35,080 nt of DNA from an uncultured Lachnospiraceae bacterium (GCA_948473115.1 CAOKWI010000047.1:1-35080); one strand, 5' to 3'; shown: positions 7,313 through 18,314, counted from the first letter of the stretch. Translations and numbers: made by a program. The notes: generated from the letters alone by a model not told the origin.

Positions 7313-9085
7313 ATGTGGAAGAAACTGAAGCAGAGATACTATGATATGACCCTGGCGGGCAAGGTGATGTTCGTGTTTATCCTGTTCCTGATGATTTTCT
7401 GTACGGTTTCCCAGACAGTCCTGCAGGTATGCCTTTCCGTCTATGACCAGAAGCTGTACGAAAAATCCCTTCAGGAGCTGGATTATTTTACCCAGGAGGT
7501 GAACCGGTCGCTGGAGGAACTGAAAGTCCTCAGCGCGGATATTGCCATGGATGACGAGGTGCAGGCCCAGCTGACGGCGCTGCGGGATATGACGGAGGTG
7601 GATGCCGCCTATTCCCTGGGAATACTGAATCTGCGGGGGCTGATCACGGCGAAGACAAACACGGATCTGAACGTAAGGGGAGCTGCCTACTATGACTGGA
7701 AAATGGCCGATATCATGCTTGGAGTCAGGGTGGAGGACATTCCGGAGACAGTGAAGGAGGAGATGACAGAGCCCCTCCTGAATGCCAGGGGCAGCTACGT
7801 GGTCCGGGATCCGGAGGAGGACTGGCCCTATCTTCTCGTGGGCAGGAATATCCTGGAGAAGGAGCATGTGCGTCTGACTTATCTGGGCACACTGCTCCTG
7901 TACTGTGATATGGAAAGGCTGATTGGGAGAAATGTGGATGACCTGGAGGCGGAGCATGCAAACCTCTATGTCTACAATGATCACTACATGATCTATCAGG
8001 ACGAAGCGGCGGAGGGCTTTTCGCTGCCGGAATACAGGGAGGGAAAAGGGTATGAGATTGTCCGGGTGGGCAGCAAACGGTATTTCATGTGCTATCTCTA
8101 TTCCCAGGCTACCGGCTGGATGTATGCCAATGTGTTTCCCTACACGGAAATATACGGACAGATCCGGAGCATCCGGATTCTCCTTCTGGGAATCATTTTC
8201 CTCATGGCGGCGATATTTATCCTTGCCATGAAGAGCCTGATCGGAACCATTACGAAGCCCCTGAACGAGCTGACAGAATCCATGAAGATTGTGGAGACAG
8301 GGGATTTTGAGGGAGCCAGGCGGTATCTGACGCTGGAAGAGCGCGGAGATGAGACAGGACAGCTGCAGAAGGAATTTGACACCATGCTCCGGCAGATCAA
8401 TACCCTGATCCAGGAAAATTATGAGAAACAGCTGCTTTTGAAGGATACCAGTTACAGGATGCTCCGAGCCCAGATCAATCCGCACTTTATCTACAACACA
8501 TTGAACACCATCAACTGGATGGTGAAATGGAAGAAGAATGATGAGGTCAGCAAATTGATTGTAGAGTTCGGAAAGCTGCTCAGATCCTCCTTTGCCAGCG
8601 ATCCCTTTGCCACCGTGGCGGAAGAAACGGAGTCTGTGGAGGGCTATATGTCAATCCAGTCCTACCGGTATAAAAGCCGGGCTGAATTTATTGTGGAGAA
8701 ATCCGGTGAGCTGGAGAAGTACCAGACTCCCAGAATGATCCTGCAGCCCCTGGTGGAGAATGCGATCTACTATGGAATAGAGGATTCCCTTGAAAAATGT
8801 ACCGTGCGGGTGACTGTGCGGGAAGTGGAGGATGGGATTCTGTACGAGGTGTCTGACAGCGGGCCGGGTATGGACGGGGAGACGCTGAGGGCAGTGCGCG
8901 ACGGAACTGTGAAGCCCAAAGGAAACGGGATCGGCCTGGCCAATATCAGGGAGAGGCTTAAGATATTGTTTGATGACAGTGAATTTACCGTGGACAGCGC
9001 TGCCGGTCAGGGGACTGTGATACGGATACGCATCCCTAAGAAATGCGTGGAGGATAACCGCCTGCCGGAAGCAGGTGCGGAGTGA
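7313..9085 (+). CDS. yesM: YesM-type sensor histidine kinase
   Basis: This membrane sensor kinase is probably responsible for detecting extracellular xylan products. It has 590 residues from ATG 7313 (AAAGGAAA in front); the longer frame from a TTG at 7244 lacks support. The layout is a membrane segment at about 17-40, an extracellular sensing region at about 41-285, a second membrane segment at about 287-308, then HAMP. The phospho-acceptor block RAQINPHFIYNTLNTINW carries His391. ATP-binding motifs follow: LQPLVENAIYYG (Asn about 483), DSGPGM (515-520), GNGIGL (537-542). The His block with Pro-His-Phe-Ile-Tyr-Asn is typical of the LytS/YesM histidine kinase class. Its stop overlaps a GTG of the next frame, so kinase and regulator are coupled. 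Confidence 0.92.
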   Translation: MWKKLKQRYYDMTLAGKVMFVFILFLMIFCTVSQTVLQVCLSVYDQKLYEKSLQELDYFTQEVNRSLEELKVLSADIAMDDEVQAQLTALRDMTEVDAAYSLGILNLRGLITAKTNTDLNVRGAAYYDWKMADIMLGVRVEDIPETVKEEMTEPLLNARGSYVVRDPEEDWPYLLVGRNILEKEHVRLTYLGTLLLYCDMERLIGRNVDDLEAEHANLYVYNDHYMIYQDEAAEGFSLPEYREGKGYEIVRVGSKRYFMCYLYSQATGWMYANVFPYTEIYGQIRSIRILLLGIIFLMAAIFILAMKSLIGTITKPLNELTESMKIVETGDFEGARRYLTLEERGDETGQLQKEFDTMLRQINTLIQENYEKQLLLKDTSYRMLRAQINPHFIYNTLNTINWMVKWKKNDEVSKLIVEFGKLLRSSFASDPFATVAEETESVEGYMSIQSYRYKSRAEFIVEKSGELEKYQTPRMILQPLVENAIYYGIEDSLEKCTVRVTVREVEDGILYEVSDSGPGMDGETLRAVRDGTVKPKGNGIGLANIRERLKILFDDSEFTVDSAAGQGTVIRIRIPKKCVEDNRLPEAGAE

Positions 9086-9144
9086 GCAGGCAGTCGATGC
9101 CGCGGACAGAGAGCGGACAGCCTCTTGGAATGGAGGGACGGGGA

Positions 9145-10662
9145 ATGTATAAGCTTCTGATCGTAGATGATGAGGAATTTGAGCGGGAAGGGATGGCTCA
9201 GCTCATTGACTGGGGTAAATATGATATCGAGATGGCAGGTACTGCCTGGAACGGCGTGGATGCACTCCGCAAAATGGAGGAGCTGCGCCCCGATATTATA
9301 CTGACGGATGTGAAGATGCCGGTGATGAATGGTATTGAACTGATCCGGAAGGTGAAAGAAAAGTATCCCGATATTGAGTTTGCCGTGATCTCCGGTTACG
9401 GCGAGTATGAATTTACTTCCCAGGCCATGGAGGAAGGCGTAAAACATTATATCCTGAAGCCCTGCGACGAGGAAAAGGTCGTGGAGGTTATCGGCAAGGT
9501 GAAAAGGGATGTGGACACCAGGCGGGCGGCGGCCAGGAGGGAGAAGGAATACCTGAGCAGGGTGGTGCCGGAAGCCAGAAAACAGCTGTTCCGGAATCTG
9601 CTTCTGGACAGGGAAACGGAGAACGGCGAGTCTCTGTTCCGCTTTCAGGAGGAGGATGTCCCCCGGGATGTCCGTCTGCTGGTGTTTCGGAGCAGGGAAT
9701 CCTTTGACGGAATCGAGGAATTCATGCTGGAAAATATGCTGGAGGAGCTTCTGGGGAACGGCCAGGTGAGGGTGTTTGTCATCACGGTGGTGCGAAATGA
9801 CGGGGTGCTGCTGATATCCGACACGGAGCCGGGGAAGCTTATCCCCATTGCGCGGAGGATCGGGCGAGAATTCAGGAGGATTCGGAAGGAACCAATCCGT
9901 ACCGCGGTCAGTCCCAGCGGAAAGCTTACGGATCTGGCTGCCCTGTATCAACAGACAGAGGAACTGTTTCGGATCGGAGAGGACCTGAAAGGGGAAGTAC
10001 TGCTGCATTACGGGATGTTTGACGGGAGGAAACAGGATGTCGATCTGTTGGTGGATTTCGATATTGTGGGCAGGACAAGGGACTATGCGGAATTATTGCA
10101 GTCTCTGCAGCTGACCTTTCTGCGACTACAGAAGAGAGGCTTTTCTTTTTCGGGGAAAAGGGGCGTCATGGACTGGATCCTGCGCCTGCTTTACGGCGAG
10201 GGCGTGGAAAAGGAGGAGGAATGGATCGCGGACGAAAGCGGGCAGGCTCTTATGGTATCTGCCGCCAGACAGATTTACCGTCATTGCGGAGAGCCGGAGT
10301 CGGAAAGTAAGGAAATGCAGCGTTACCGAAGGATTCTGGAGGAGATATACCGCCATTTCCAGGATCAGGAGTTTGGCCTGCGTTATCTGGCCACAGAGAT
10401 CCTGTTTATGAATGAGGATTATTTCGGGCGTTTTTTCCAGAAGATGAGCGGAAAGAAATTTACCGCATTTCTACAGGATGCAAGGATATCGGCCGGGGAG
10501 CAGCTGATGCGGCTGGAGCCGGACATTATGGTCTGTGCGGTGTCCGAGATGCTGGGGTATGCTTCCGACGGACAGTATTTTTCCAAGATATTTAAGAAGA
10601 GCACCGGTATGACGCCCAGTGAGTACCGCGCATCTATTCCTTTCGTAAAGGGACGGCAATAG
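9145..10662 (+). CDS. yesN: YesN/AraC-type response regulator
   Basis: This is the cognate regulator of the upstream kinase, 505 residues from ATG 9145 with GGAGG eight bases before it; a GTG at 9082 gives a longer form with an unlikely N-terminus. The receiver domain spans residues 1-120: acidic pair VDDE at 7-10, phospho-Asp55 in ILTDVKMP, and Lys105 in YILKPCDE. A middle region of about 270 residues is of the usual variable kind. The C-terminal AraC helix-turn-helix pair is at about 400-500 (a YLATEILFMNEDYFGRFF stretch, then GYASDGQYFSKIFKKSTGMT). It is the best candidate for binding the triple AAGTC boxes at 1721 and 5329. Three tandem hairpin repeats follow it directly. Confidence 0.92.
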   Translation: MYKLLIVDDEEFEREGMAQLIDWGKYDIEMAGTAWNGVDALRKMEELRPDIILTDVKMPVMNGIELIRKVKEKYPDIEFAVISGYGEYEFTSQAMEEGVKHYILKPCDEEKVVEVIGKVKRDVDTRRAAARREKEYLSRVVPEARKQLFRNLLLDRETENGESLFRFQEEDVPRDVRLLVFRSRESFDGIEEFMLENMLEELLGNGQVRVFVITVVRNDGVLLISDTEPGKLIPIARRIGREFRRIRKEPIRTAVSPSGKLTDLAALYQQTEELFRIGEDLKGEVLLHYGMFDGRKQDVDLLVDFDIVGRTRDYAELLQSLQLTFLRLQKRGFSFSGKRGVMDWILRLLYGEGVEKEEEWIADESGQALMVSAARQIYRHCGEPESESKEMQRYRRILEEIYRHFQDQEFGLRYLATEILFMNEDYFGRFFQKMSGKKFTAFLQDARISAGEQLMRLEPDIMVCAVSEMLGYASDGQYFSKIFKKSTGMTPSEYRASIPFVKGRQ

Positions 10663-10680
10663 AGTGAAGTACTCTTTTTA

Positions 10681-10935
10681 CCTTATAGGAAACTGCGCCG
10701 TCAGGCGCGTGCATTCACAAGAATGCGAAGCATTCTTGCAATTGTCACGAAGTGACAATTTTTTACCTTATAGGAAACTGCGCCGTCAGGCGCGTGCATT
10801 CACAAGAATGCGAAGCATTCTTGCAATTGTCACGAAGTGACAATTTTTTACCTTATAGGAAACTGCGCCGTCAGGCGCGTGCATTCACAAGAATGCGAAG
10901 CATTCTTGCAATTGTCACGAAGTGACAATTTTTTA
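10681..10935 (+). repeat. Three tandem copies of an 85-bp triple-hairpin element
   Basis: Units start at 10681, 10766 and 10851 and appear identical. Each contains a GCGCC/GGCGC hairpin with a 4-base loop, then CAAGAATGC-GAA-GCATTCTTG (perfect 9-bp stem, GAA triloop), then ATTGTCAC-GAA-GTGACAAT (perfect 8-bp stem, GAA triloop) followed by T6. The last hairpin is a good rho-independent terminator, so the array is a triple terminator between the regulator and the second binding-protein gene. A further hairpin (GTCACAG/CTGTGAC, about 10947-10965) lies just before the next ribosome site. The core GCGAAGC is the well-known unusually stable DNA mini-hairpin. Confidence 0.85.
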
Positions 10936-10976
10936 TCCGGATTTGAGTCACAGTGAAGCTGTGACAGGGAGTGAGT

Positions 10977-12582
<1,606 letters not shown>

Positions 12583-12613
12583 GGAAGGCTGAAAAGCGGC
12601 AGAAGGAGGATAT

Positions 12614-15600
12614 ATGGGATTTCATATCAGAGAGGGACAAAGGGTGGAACTGTGCTACAGCAGTGCGGAACCGGAGGCGGTGAGGATTGCCATAAGGAAT
12701 CTTGCAGGGGATCTGGGCAAGGTGCTGCCCGGAGTGGAGACGGTCCTGCGGGAGCAGAAACCGGGAGAGGCTTTCGGCGCTGCGGGGGCGGAAGCCTCTG
12801 TCATTGTCATAGGGACGATTGCGGGTCAGGATAGCAGGCTTCCAGGAAACGATGCTCAGGCGGAGACCCTGGAAAAGGTGGCAGCAGAACTGAACGAAAA
12901 CGGCGCGCTGCGGAAAGAGGCATTTCAGCTGAAGGTCCAGGACGGAGCGCTGTACATAGCTGGTACGGACCGCAGGGGAACGGTCTACGGCATTTATACC
13001 TTCTGTGAGTGGATGGGAGTATCACCCTGGTACTTCTTTGCGGATGTGCCGGTGCGGAAAAAGAAGGAACTTGCCCTGGAGGAGGGATACTGTCTGACGG
13101 ACTGGCCCTCCGTGGAATACCGCGGTATTTTCATCAATGACGAGGAAGAGCTGGAGGCCTGGGTACAGAACTATATGGGGGAGTCTACCATAGGCGTGAA
13201 GACCTATGAGAGGATTTTCGAGCTGTTGCTGCGCCTGAAGGCCAATTATATCTGGCCGGCCATGCATGTCAATTCCTTTAACCTGACGCCGGAAAACGGC
13301 GCCCTGGCGGACCGCATGGGGATCGTGGTGGGAACCTCCCACTGTGATATGCTGATGCGTTCCAACAACAGGGAGTGGAAGCCCTGGATCCGGAAAAAGG
13401 GCTACACCGATGCGGTCTATGACTATTCCATCGAGGGGCGAAACCGTGAGATCCTGAAAGAATACTGGCGGGAGAGCGTGGAGCAGAACCGTGATTTCGA
13501 GGTCTGCTATACCCTGGGTATGCGGGGCATCCACGATTCCGGCTTTGAGACGAAGCATCTGGAGGGCAGGACGGAGGAAGAAATCCGGGATGCCAAGATC
13601 AGGCTTCTGGGGAAAATCATTGCGGACCAGAGGGAGATCCTGCGGTACACCCTGGGGCGTGAGACCATGATGACCTTTATTCCCTATAAAGAGGTGCTGG
13701 AACTGTATGACAACGGGCTGGAGATACCGGAGGATATGACGCTGGTATGGGCGAATGACAATTACGGCTATATCCGACGTTATCCGTCTGAGAAGGAGAA
13801 AGGAAGAAAGGGCGGCAACGGGATCTATTACCATAATTCCTATTGGTCGCCGCCAAGCATGTCCTATGTGTTCCTGTGTTCCATTCCCTTGGCCCATACC
13901 AGGAATGAACTGCAGAAGGCATGGGAGGAAGGGATACGTAAGCTATGGGTGCTCAACTGCGGCGCCATGAAGCCCCTGGAGCAGGAGATTACTTTCTTCT
14001 TAAGGCTGGCCTGGGAAATCGGGAAGCCGGGCGCCCTGACGGAGGACGTGGAGGCATTTGTGGAGGACTGGATCGACCGCACCTTTACCGGAGGGATCGG
14101 AAAGCAGGTCTCCGTCCTGCTCAATGATTTCTCCCAGCTCACCAATGTGCGGAAGGTGGAAAACATGGACTATGACGCCTTCTCCCAGACGGCTTACGGG
14201 GATGAGGCGGCCATGCGCATCCACCGCTATGAGGAGTTGTTTGCACAGGGCAATGCCTTATATGAAAAGCTTCCGGAGGAAGAGCGGGATGCCTTTTTTG
14301 AGCTGGTGCTGATGCGGATCCATGCGGCGTATTTTACCAATCTGTCCTACTATTACGGGGACAGGAGTACCCTGATGTACGACAGGGGAAACAGGCAGGG
14401 GGCGTGGTTTTACACGGAAAAGTCCAGGGAGGCGGAGGACGCCAGGAGGCGGCTCCTGCATTACTATAATCATGTGATCTGCGGGGGAAAGTGGAACGGT
14501 ATCTTGAACCCGGAGGGATTCCCGCCGCCGCGGGCGGCCATGATGCCGGTCTGCACGCCGCCGCTGGAAACACATGCCGGTCCCTTGCCGGATCAGGAGA
14601 ATGGTCTTGTGGAAGGACGGGAGGGAGGGCTCTCTGCGGAAGTGAAATCTGCTTCAACGTTGGGAGAAGAAACCCTTTCCGAAGACCGGAAGAATACTGC
14701 TGCGGCAGGCATGGACGGGAGGTCGTCCCGGAGGGTGGGCGACGGTTTTCCCATGGCGGTATATCTCTGGAATGACGGAAAGGAACTGGTCTTTATCACG
14801 CCCGGGGAAAAGTGGATTGAGATTGGCAATACCGGTTTCGGGGAATTTGAAGTTGCCCTGCGCGCGCCGGAGTGGGTGTCGCTTTCCGAAGAGCACACGG
14901 TGATTCGCCGGGAAAAAAGGATTCTGGTAAGTGTGACGGATATTTCGGGGAACCGGGAAGGGGAAATCGTCATTGAGAACGTCAGTGACGGGAGCGTAAG
15001 GCATATCTCTGTCAGGACGGTACGGACGAAGTATACGGACGGGGGCTGTGCGGAAGAAGCCTGTGTGGGGCAGGCGTGCAGCAGGGAGTTCCCAGGGGAA
15101 TCAGGATATGTAACAGGAAGTCTATCGAAACCAAAGTGCGGGGAAGAAAGCCGCATAAAACAAGATGGCGCTGAAGGAGAAGGCGCGAAGTCTGTCTGCG
15201 CGCTGGAGGAAGACGGCCTGGTGGCGCTGGAAGCGGCAAGGGCGCAGTCAGGGCTTGATGAGACCGGGGATTTCAGAATTATTCCCAGGCTGGGACGTAT
15301 GCAGGGTTGTTTGGTGGAGGCAGCAGTACAGCGGGATCCCCTGGAGGGAGAACAGCAGGATTTCCAGGAGAAAGAACAGAGGAACTTCCTGAGGAAGGAA
15401 CAGCAGGACTCCCAGGAGAAGGAACAGCGGGAAGCGGCGACGCCTCTGTGCTATTATTTTACCACGGAAAGCCAGGGAGAATGTCTCCTGGAGATCCATC
15501 GCTTCCCTTCCCTGGATTCTGTGGGGCGGATCCGTGTCGGCATATCGCTGGATGACGGCCCGGTGCAGATCGTGGAAACCCCCTCCAATGACGAGTGGCG

Positions 15601-16699
15601 TGGAAACTGGAAGAAAAATGTGCTGAACAATGTGGACCGTCTGTATCTGACGCTTTCCATCCTGGAACCGGGAATGCACAGGATTTCCGTATGGGCGGTG
15701 GACCGCTATTTTGCCTTTTCCCGCATGGTGATCTATACCAGGCCGCGGAAAGAGAATAATTTGGCGGGTATCAGGGGATCCCAGCCTCTGCCGGAGGAAT
15801 GGGAGATGCTTTCCTGGTGCGACAGCTTTTACGGGAAGTGTGAACTGCTGCCCAGACCTGTATTTTATGCGTTGCCTGAAAACGCGGAGGATACCATCGC
15901 CGTCACATGCCAGATGGTTCAGGCGGAGCGCTTTGGAGGGAAGGTGGAACCGGAATGGTATCGGAAGCGGGGAAGCAGTGTGTTCGAAGAGGTCTGCGGG
16001 ACGGTCAGGATCGATGCGGCAACGGCGCTGGCGCAGAGCGATTGTGCGTGGATGAGCGACGGAAAAGAGGATCTGTTATCTGAGTGCGTTGAGACCGAGA
16101 GCATATCAGGGAATGATAGGGTACAGGACAATCAGGAATCGTTAGGTCCGTTGTCTCAGGGTGACTGCACAGGGGCAGACCGTACGGTGGATAGTTTAGC
16201 GCCAGGAAAGGCATTGAATCAGAGCCCTTGTATAGGAACACAGGCCTTCGGCCTGTGGCGTCATTGCAGCAGCGAATCCTTCGGACGCAGCGGCATTGCC
16301 CTGTTTATCAGGACGCCGGAATTATGCTGGCACGAACAGGATGCGCCTGGTCTGCATTACCGCTTCGTGTGCAGCGGCGGGCGGTACACACTCTGGATGC
16401 TGTCGAAGTTCAATGTGCGGGAGGAGGGATTCTTTGCCGTTGGATTTGACGGGGAGAGGGTTCCCCTGGAACAGATTTATGGAAAGGGCTGTCTGTGGCG
16501 GTACGAGGCGGAGCAGATCTACCGGTGGGTTCCGGTGACACAGACGGAGCTTGCCGCGGGGGAGCATGTTCTGCACATCTATGCCCTTGCCTCCGGCATG
16601 CGGTATGACAGATTCTACCTGACGAAGGGAAAGGAACTGCCGCCCATGGATGAGGCATGGCTGAGCCCGGAGGAAAGAGCGGAAGGAGATGGGCTGTAA
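12614..16699 (+). CDS. GH115-family alpha-glucuronidase, unusually long
   Basis: The enzyme is expected to release (4-O-methyl)glucuronic acid from xylan or xylo-oligosaccharides. Residues about 1-150 form the N-terminal domain (GTVYGIYTFCEWMGVSPWYF at 122-141). The GH115 catalytic core spans about 165-640 (DWPSVEYRGIFINDEEEL, LKANYIWPAMH, GTSHCDMLMRSN, LVWANDNYGYIRR, YYHNSYWSPPSMSYV), and the C-terminal GH115 domain about 1060-1340. There is no signal peptide, so it should act inside the cell. Family members are usually nearer 950-1000 residues. The surplus here is four low-complexity inserts at about 651-712, 811-865, 905-942 (a 16-residue EQQDFQEKEQR-type repeat) and 1148-1206. The core motifs look intact. 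It starts at ATG 12614 with GAAGGAGG upstream. Confidence 0.9.
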   Translation: MGFHIREGQRVELCYSSAEPEAVRIAIRNLAGDLGKVLPGVETVLREQKPGEAFGAAGAEASVIVIGTIAGQDSRLPGNDAQAETLEKVAAELNENGALRKEAFQLKVQDGALYIAGTDRRGTVYGIYTFCEWMGVSPWYFFADVPVRKKKELALEEGYCLTDWPSVEYRGIFINDEEELEAWVQNYMGESTIGVKTYERIFELLLRLKANYIWPAMHVNSFNLTPENGALADRMGIVVGTSHCDMLMRSNNREWKPWIRKKGYTDAVYDYSIEGRNREILKEYWRESVEQNRDFEVCYTLGMRGIHDSGFETKHLEGRTEEEIRDAKIRLLGKIIADQREILRYTLGRETMMTFIPYKEVLELYDNGLEIPEDMTLVWANDNYGYIRRYPSEKEKGRKGGNGIYYHNSYWSPPSMSYVFLCSIPLAHTRNELQKAWEEGIRKLWVLNCGAMKPLEQEITFFLRLAWEIGKPGALTEDVEAFVEDWIDRTFTGGIGKQVSVLLNDFSQLTNVRKVENMDYDAFSQTAYGDEAAMRIHRYEELFAQGNALYEKLPEEERDAFFELVLMRIHAAYFTNLSYYYGDRSTLMYDRGNRQGAWFYTEKSREAEDARRRLLHYYNHVICGGKWNGILNPEGFPPPRAAMMPVCTPPLETHAGPLPDQENGLVEGREGGLSAEVKSASTLGEETLSEDRKNTAAAGMDGRSSRRVGDGFPMAVYLWNDGKELVFITPGEKWIEIGNTGFGEFEVALRAPEWVSLSEEHTVIRREKRILVSVTDISGNREGEIVIENVSDGSVRHISVRTVRTKYTDGGCAEEACVGQACSREFPGESGYVTGSLSKPKCGEESRIKQDGAEGEGAKSVCALEEDGLVALEAARAQSGLDETGDFRIIPRLGRMQGCLVEAAVQRDPLEGEQQDFQEKEQRNFLRKEQQDSQEKEQREAATPLCYYFTTESQGECLLEIHRFPSLDSVGRIRVGISLDDGPVQIVETPSNDEWRGNWKKNVLNNVDRLYLTLSILEPGMHRISVWAVDRYFAFSRMVIYTRPRKENNLAGIRGSQPLPEEWEMLSWCDSFYGKCELLPRPVFYALPENAEDTIAVTCQMVQAERFGGKVEPEWYRKRGSSVFEEVCGTVRIDAATALAQSDCAWMSDGKEDLLSECVETESISGNDRVQDNQESLGPLSQGDCTGADRTVDSLAPGKALNQSPCIGTQAFGLWRHCSSESFGRSGIALFIRTPELCWHEQDAPGLHYRFVCSGGRYTLWMLSKFNVREEGFFAVGFDGERVPLEQIYGKGCLWRYEAEQIYRWVPVTQTELAAGEHVLHIYALASGMRYDRFYLTKGKELPPMDEAWLSPEERAEGDGL
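16231..16257. repeat. Palindromic element inside the GH115 gene
   Basis: TATAGGAACA is followed by a perfect 8-bp hairpin (CACAGGCC 16239-16246, TTC loop, GGCCTGTG 16250-16257). The order (TATAGGAA then a GC-rich hairpin) resembles the start of the 85-bp units at 10681 onward. It lies at the end of the fourth low-complexity insert and is translated. Confidence 0.5.
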
Positions 16700-16824
16700 T
16701 GCCATACGGGCGGCGCACCATACTTTCTCCTATATATTACTATTAGTAACATTCCTATTATACCTTGGGGAGAGTTGAAAAAGCAATTAAAAAAGTAAGG
16801 ATATCGGAAATTGCGAAAGAAAAA

Positions 16825-16914
16825 TGCAATATATGCAAAAATCTTTTCTGAAAAGTTGATTTGTCAATAAATACGTGGTAGTCTAGGAAAGAAAAGTGCA
16901 ATAAATGCAAAAAT
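16825..16914 (+). promoter_or_regulatory. Paired 18-bp repeats flanking a putative promoter of the ATPase gene
   Basis: TGCAATATATGCAAAAAT at 16825-16842 and TGCAATAAATGCAAAAAT at 16897-16914 differ at one base. Between them lie TTGATT (16856-16861) and TAGTCT (16879-16884) at exactly 17 bases, a weak but well-spaced promoter. The inner TGCA-N5-TGCA has partial dyad symmetry. The layout suggests an operator pair, perhaps for autoregulation; that is inference. Confidence 0.4.
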
Positions 16915-16936
16915 ATTTTGCAAAGGAGCTGCTTGC

Positions 16937-18229
16937 ATGGAAATAAGACGTGACTTCTATTTGGATAAGCTGATCAGCAGAAAACACAATGGTTTGATTA
17001 AAGTGATTACGGGCATTCGCAGATGCGGAAAATCATATCTCCTGAACACTATATTTTATAAGCATCTGATTGAAAGCGGAGTGGACGAGAGCCACATTAT
17101 TCGATTTGCTTTTGATTCCGCGGATGACCTTTATCAAATAGGGGAAAAGCTGATCGGGATGGAAAGAGAAAAGAGGGGAGCAGATCCTGAGAAATTCCTG
17201 TCCTTTATCCGTTCCATGGTGACAGGTCAAGGTATGTATTACCTTCTCCTGGACGAAGTACAGATGCTTGAGTGTTTTGAAACCGTGCTGAACAGCTATC
17301 TCCGTAAGGATAATATGGATGTTTATGTGACGGGAAGCAATGCCAGATTTTTATCCAAAGATGTTATTACGGAATTTGCAGGCCGTGGAGATGAAATTCA
17401 TATGTATCCCTTGAATTTTTCTGAGTTCATGTCGGTTTACAAAGGAGATAAATATGAAGGTCTGTCAGAGTATATGCTGTATGGCGGGATTCCGTTGGTG
17501 GTGCTTCGTGAAGAGGTAAATGATAAGGTCAGGGCGCTGGAAACTCTCTTCAAAGAGATATATATTATGGATATTTATAGGCGGAATAAGATTAAGAACC
17601 AGGGGGAGATAGAGGATTTGCTGAATATTCTTTCCTCTTCCATTGGTTCATTGACGAATCCGGAGAAACTGAAAAATACTTTTAGGACGGTAAAGAAGTC
17701 AAAAATTACATCCAATACGGTCAAGAAGTATTTGGATTATCTGGAAGATTCCTTTTTGGTTGAAGTTGCACAGCGGTATAATATCAGGGGGAAAGCGTAT
17801 ATCGAGACACCTAAAAAGTATTATTTTTCGGATTTAGGATTGCGGAATGCCAGGATTGCCTTTCGCCAGTTTGAGCAGACTCATACAATGGAAAATGTGA
17901 TTTATAATGAGCTTCGCATGCGTGGGTACAGCGTTGACGTTGGAGTCGTAACGATAGCAGAGAATAGGGATGGGAAAGTAGTCAGAAAACAATTTGAGGT
18001 TGATTTTGTGTGTAACCTGGGATCGGTAAGATACTATATCCAGTCTGCTTATTCCATACCAAACGAAGAAAAAATGCGACAGGAGATCAGACCATTTCGC
18101 AAGATAGACGATTCCTTTAAAAAAATCATCATAACAAAGGATATGATTCCGAGACATTATGACGAATATGGGATTCTAATTTTAAATATATATGATTTTC
18201 TGCTGGAACCATTGAGTATTGAGCATTGA
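16937..18229 (+). CDS. AAA-type ATPase with DUF4143 C-terminal domain
   Basis: The 430-residue protein is of the common prokaryotic AAA_14 plus DUF4143 class. Walker A is GIRRCGKS at 26-33, Walker B YYLLLDEVQ at 101-109 (Asp106, Glu107), and a sensor-like VTGSNARFLS is at 131-140. The DUF4143 part (about 200-400) contains KYYFSDLGLRNAR and a late VDFVC stretch that looks nuclease-like, as is usual in the family. It starts at ATG 16937 with AAAGGAG upstream. It stands alone between the xylan and butyrate blocks and is more AT-rich than both. Members of this family occur in many copies per genome, often in accessory regions; their biological role is not settled. I do not assign one here. Confidence 0.88.
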   Translation: MEIRRDFYLDKLISRKHNGLIKVITGIRRCGKSYLLNTIFYKHLIESGVDESHIIRFAFDSADDLYQIGEKLIGMEREKRGADPEKFLSFIRSMVTGQGMYYLLLDEVQMLECFETVLNSYLRKDNMDVYVTGSNARFLSKDVITEFAGRGDEIHMYPLNFSEFMSVYKGDKYEGLSEYMLYGGIPLVVLREEVNDKVRALETLFKEIYIMDIYRRNKIKNQGEIEDLLNILSSSIGSLTNPEKLKNTFRTVKKSKITSNTVKKYLDYLEDSFLVEVAQRYNIRGKAYIETPKKYYFSDLGLRNARIAFRQFEQTHTMENVIYNELRMRGYSVDVGVVTIAENRDGKVVRKQFEVDFVCNLGSVRYYIQSAYSIPNEEKMRQEIRPFRKIDDSFKKIIITKDMIPRHYDEYGILILNIYDFLLEPLSIEH

Positions 18230-18290
18230 AGGTTAACTATATATTCATAATTTCAATCCCTTTTTTGCTCACACTTTCCGCCATGCCGGC

Positions 18291-18314
18291 AAGAGGGGGC
18301 GAAGCCCACCTCTT
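18291..18314. terminator. GC-rich hairpin with GAA triloop after the ATPase gene
   Basis: AAGAGGGGGC at 18291-18300 pairs with GCCCACCTCTT at 18304-18314, one bulged A, loop GAA. It again carries the GCGAAGC core seen in the 85-bp repeats. No T-run follows on +; on the minus strand six A-derived T are absent too, so termination is only possible, not certain. Confidence 0.4.

Noticed and set aside
7115..8485. Long minus-strand frame (456 codons) opposite the sensor kinase
   Set aside because: It is His/Leu/Gln-rich antisense of a well-supported kinase gene and has no recognisable motif; similar long antisense frames oppose other GC-rich genes here.
10671..10935. The 85-bp array as a CRISPR array
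   Set aside because: The units are fully identical with no variable spacers; they are tandem repeats.
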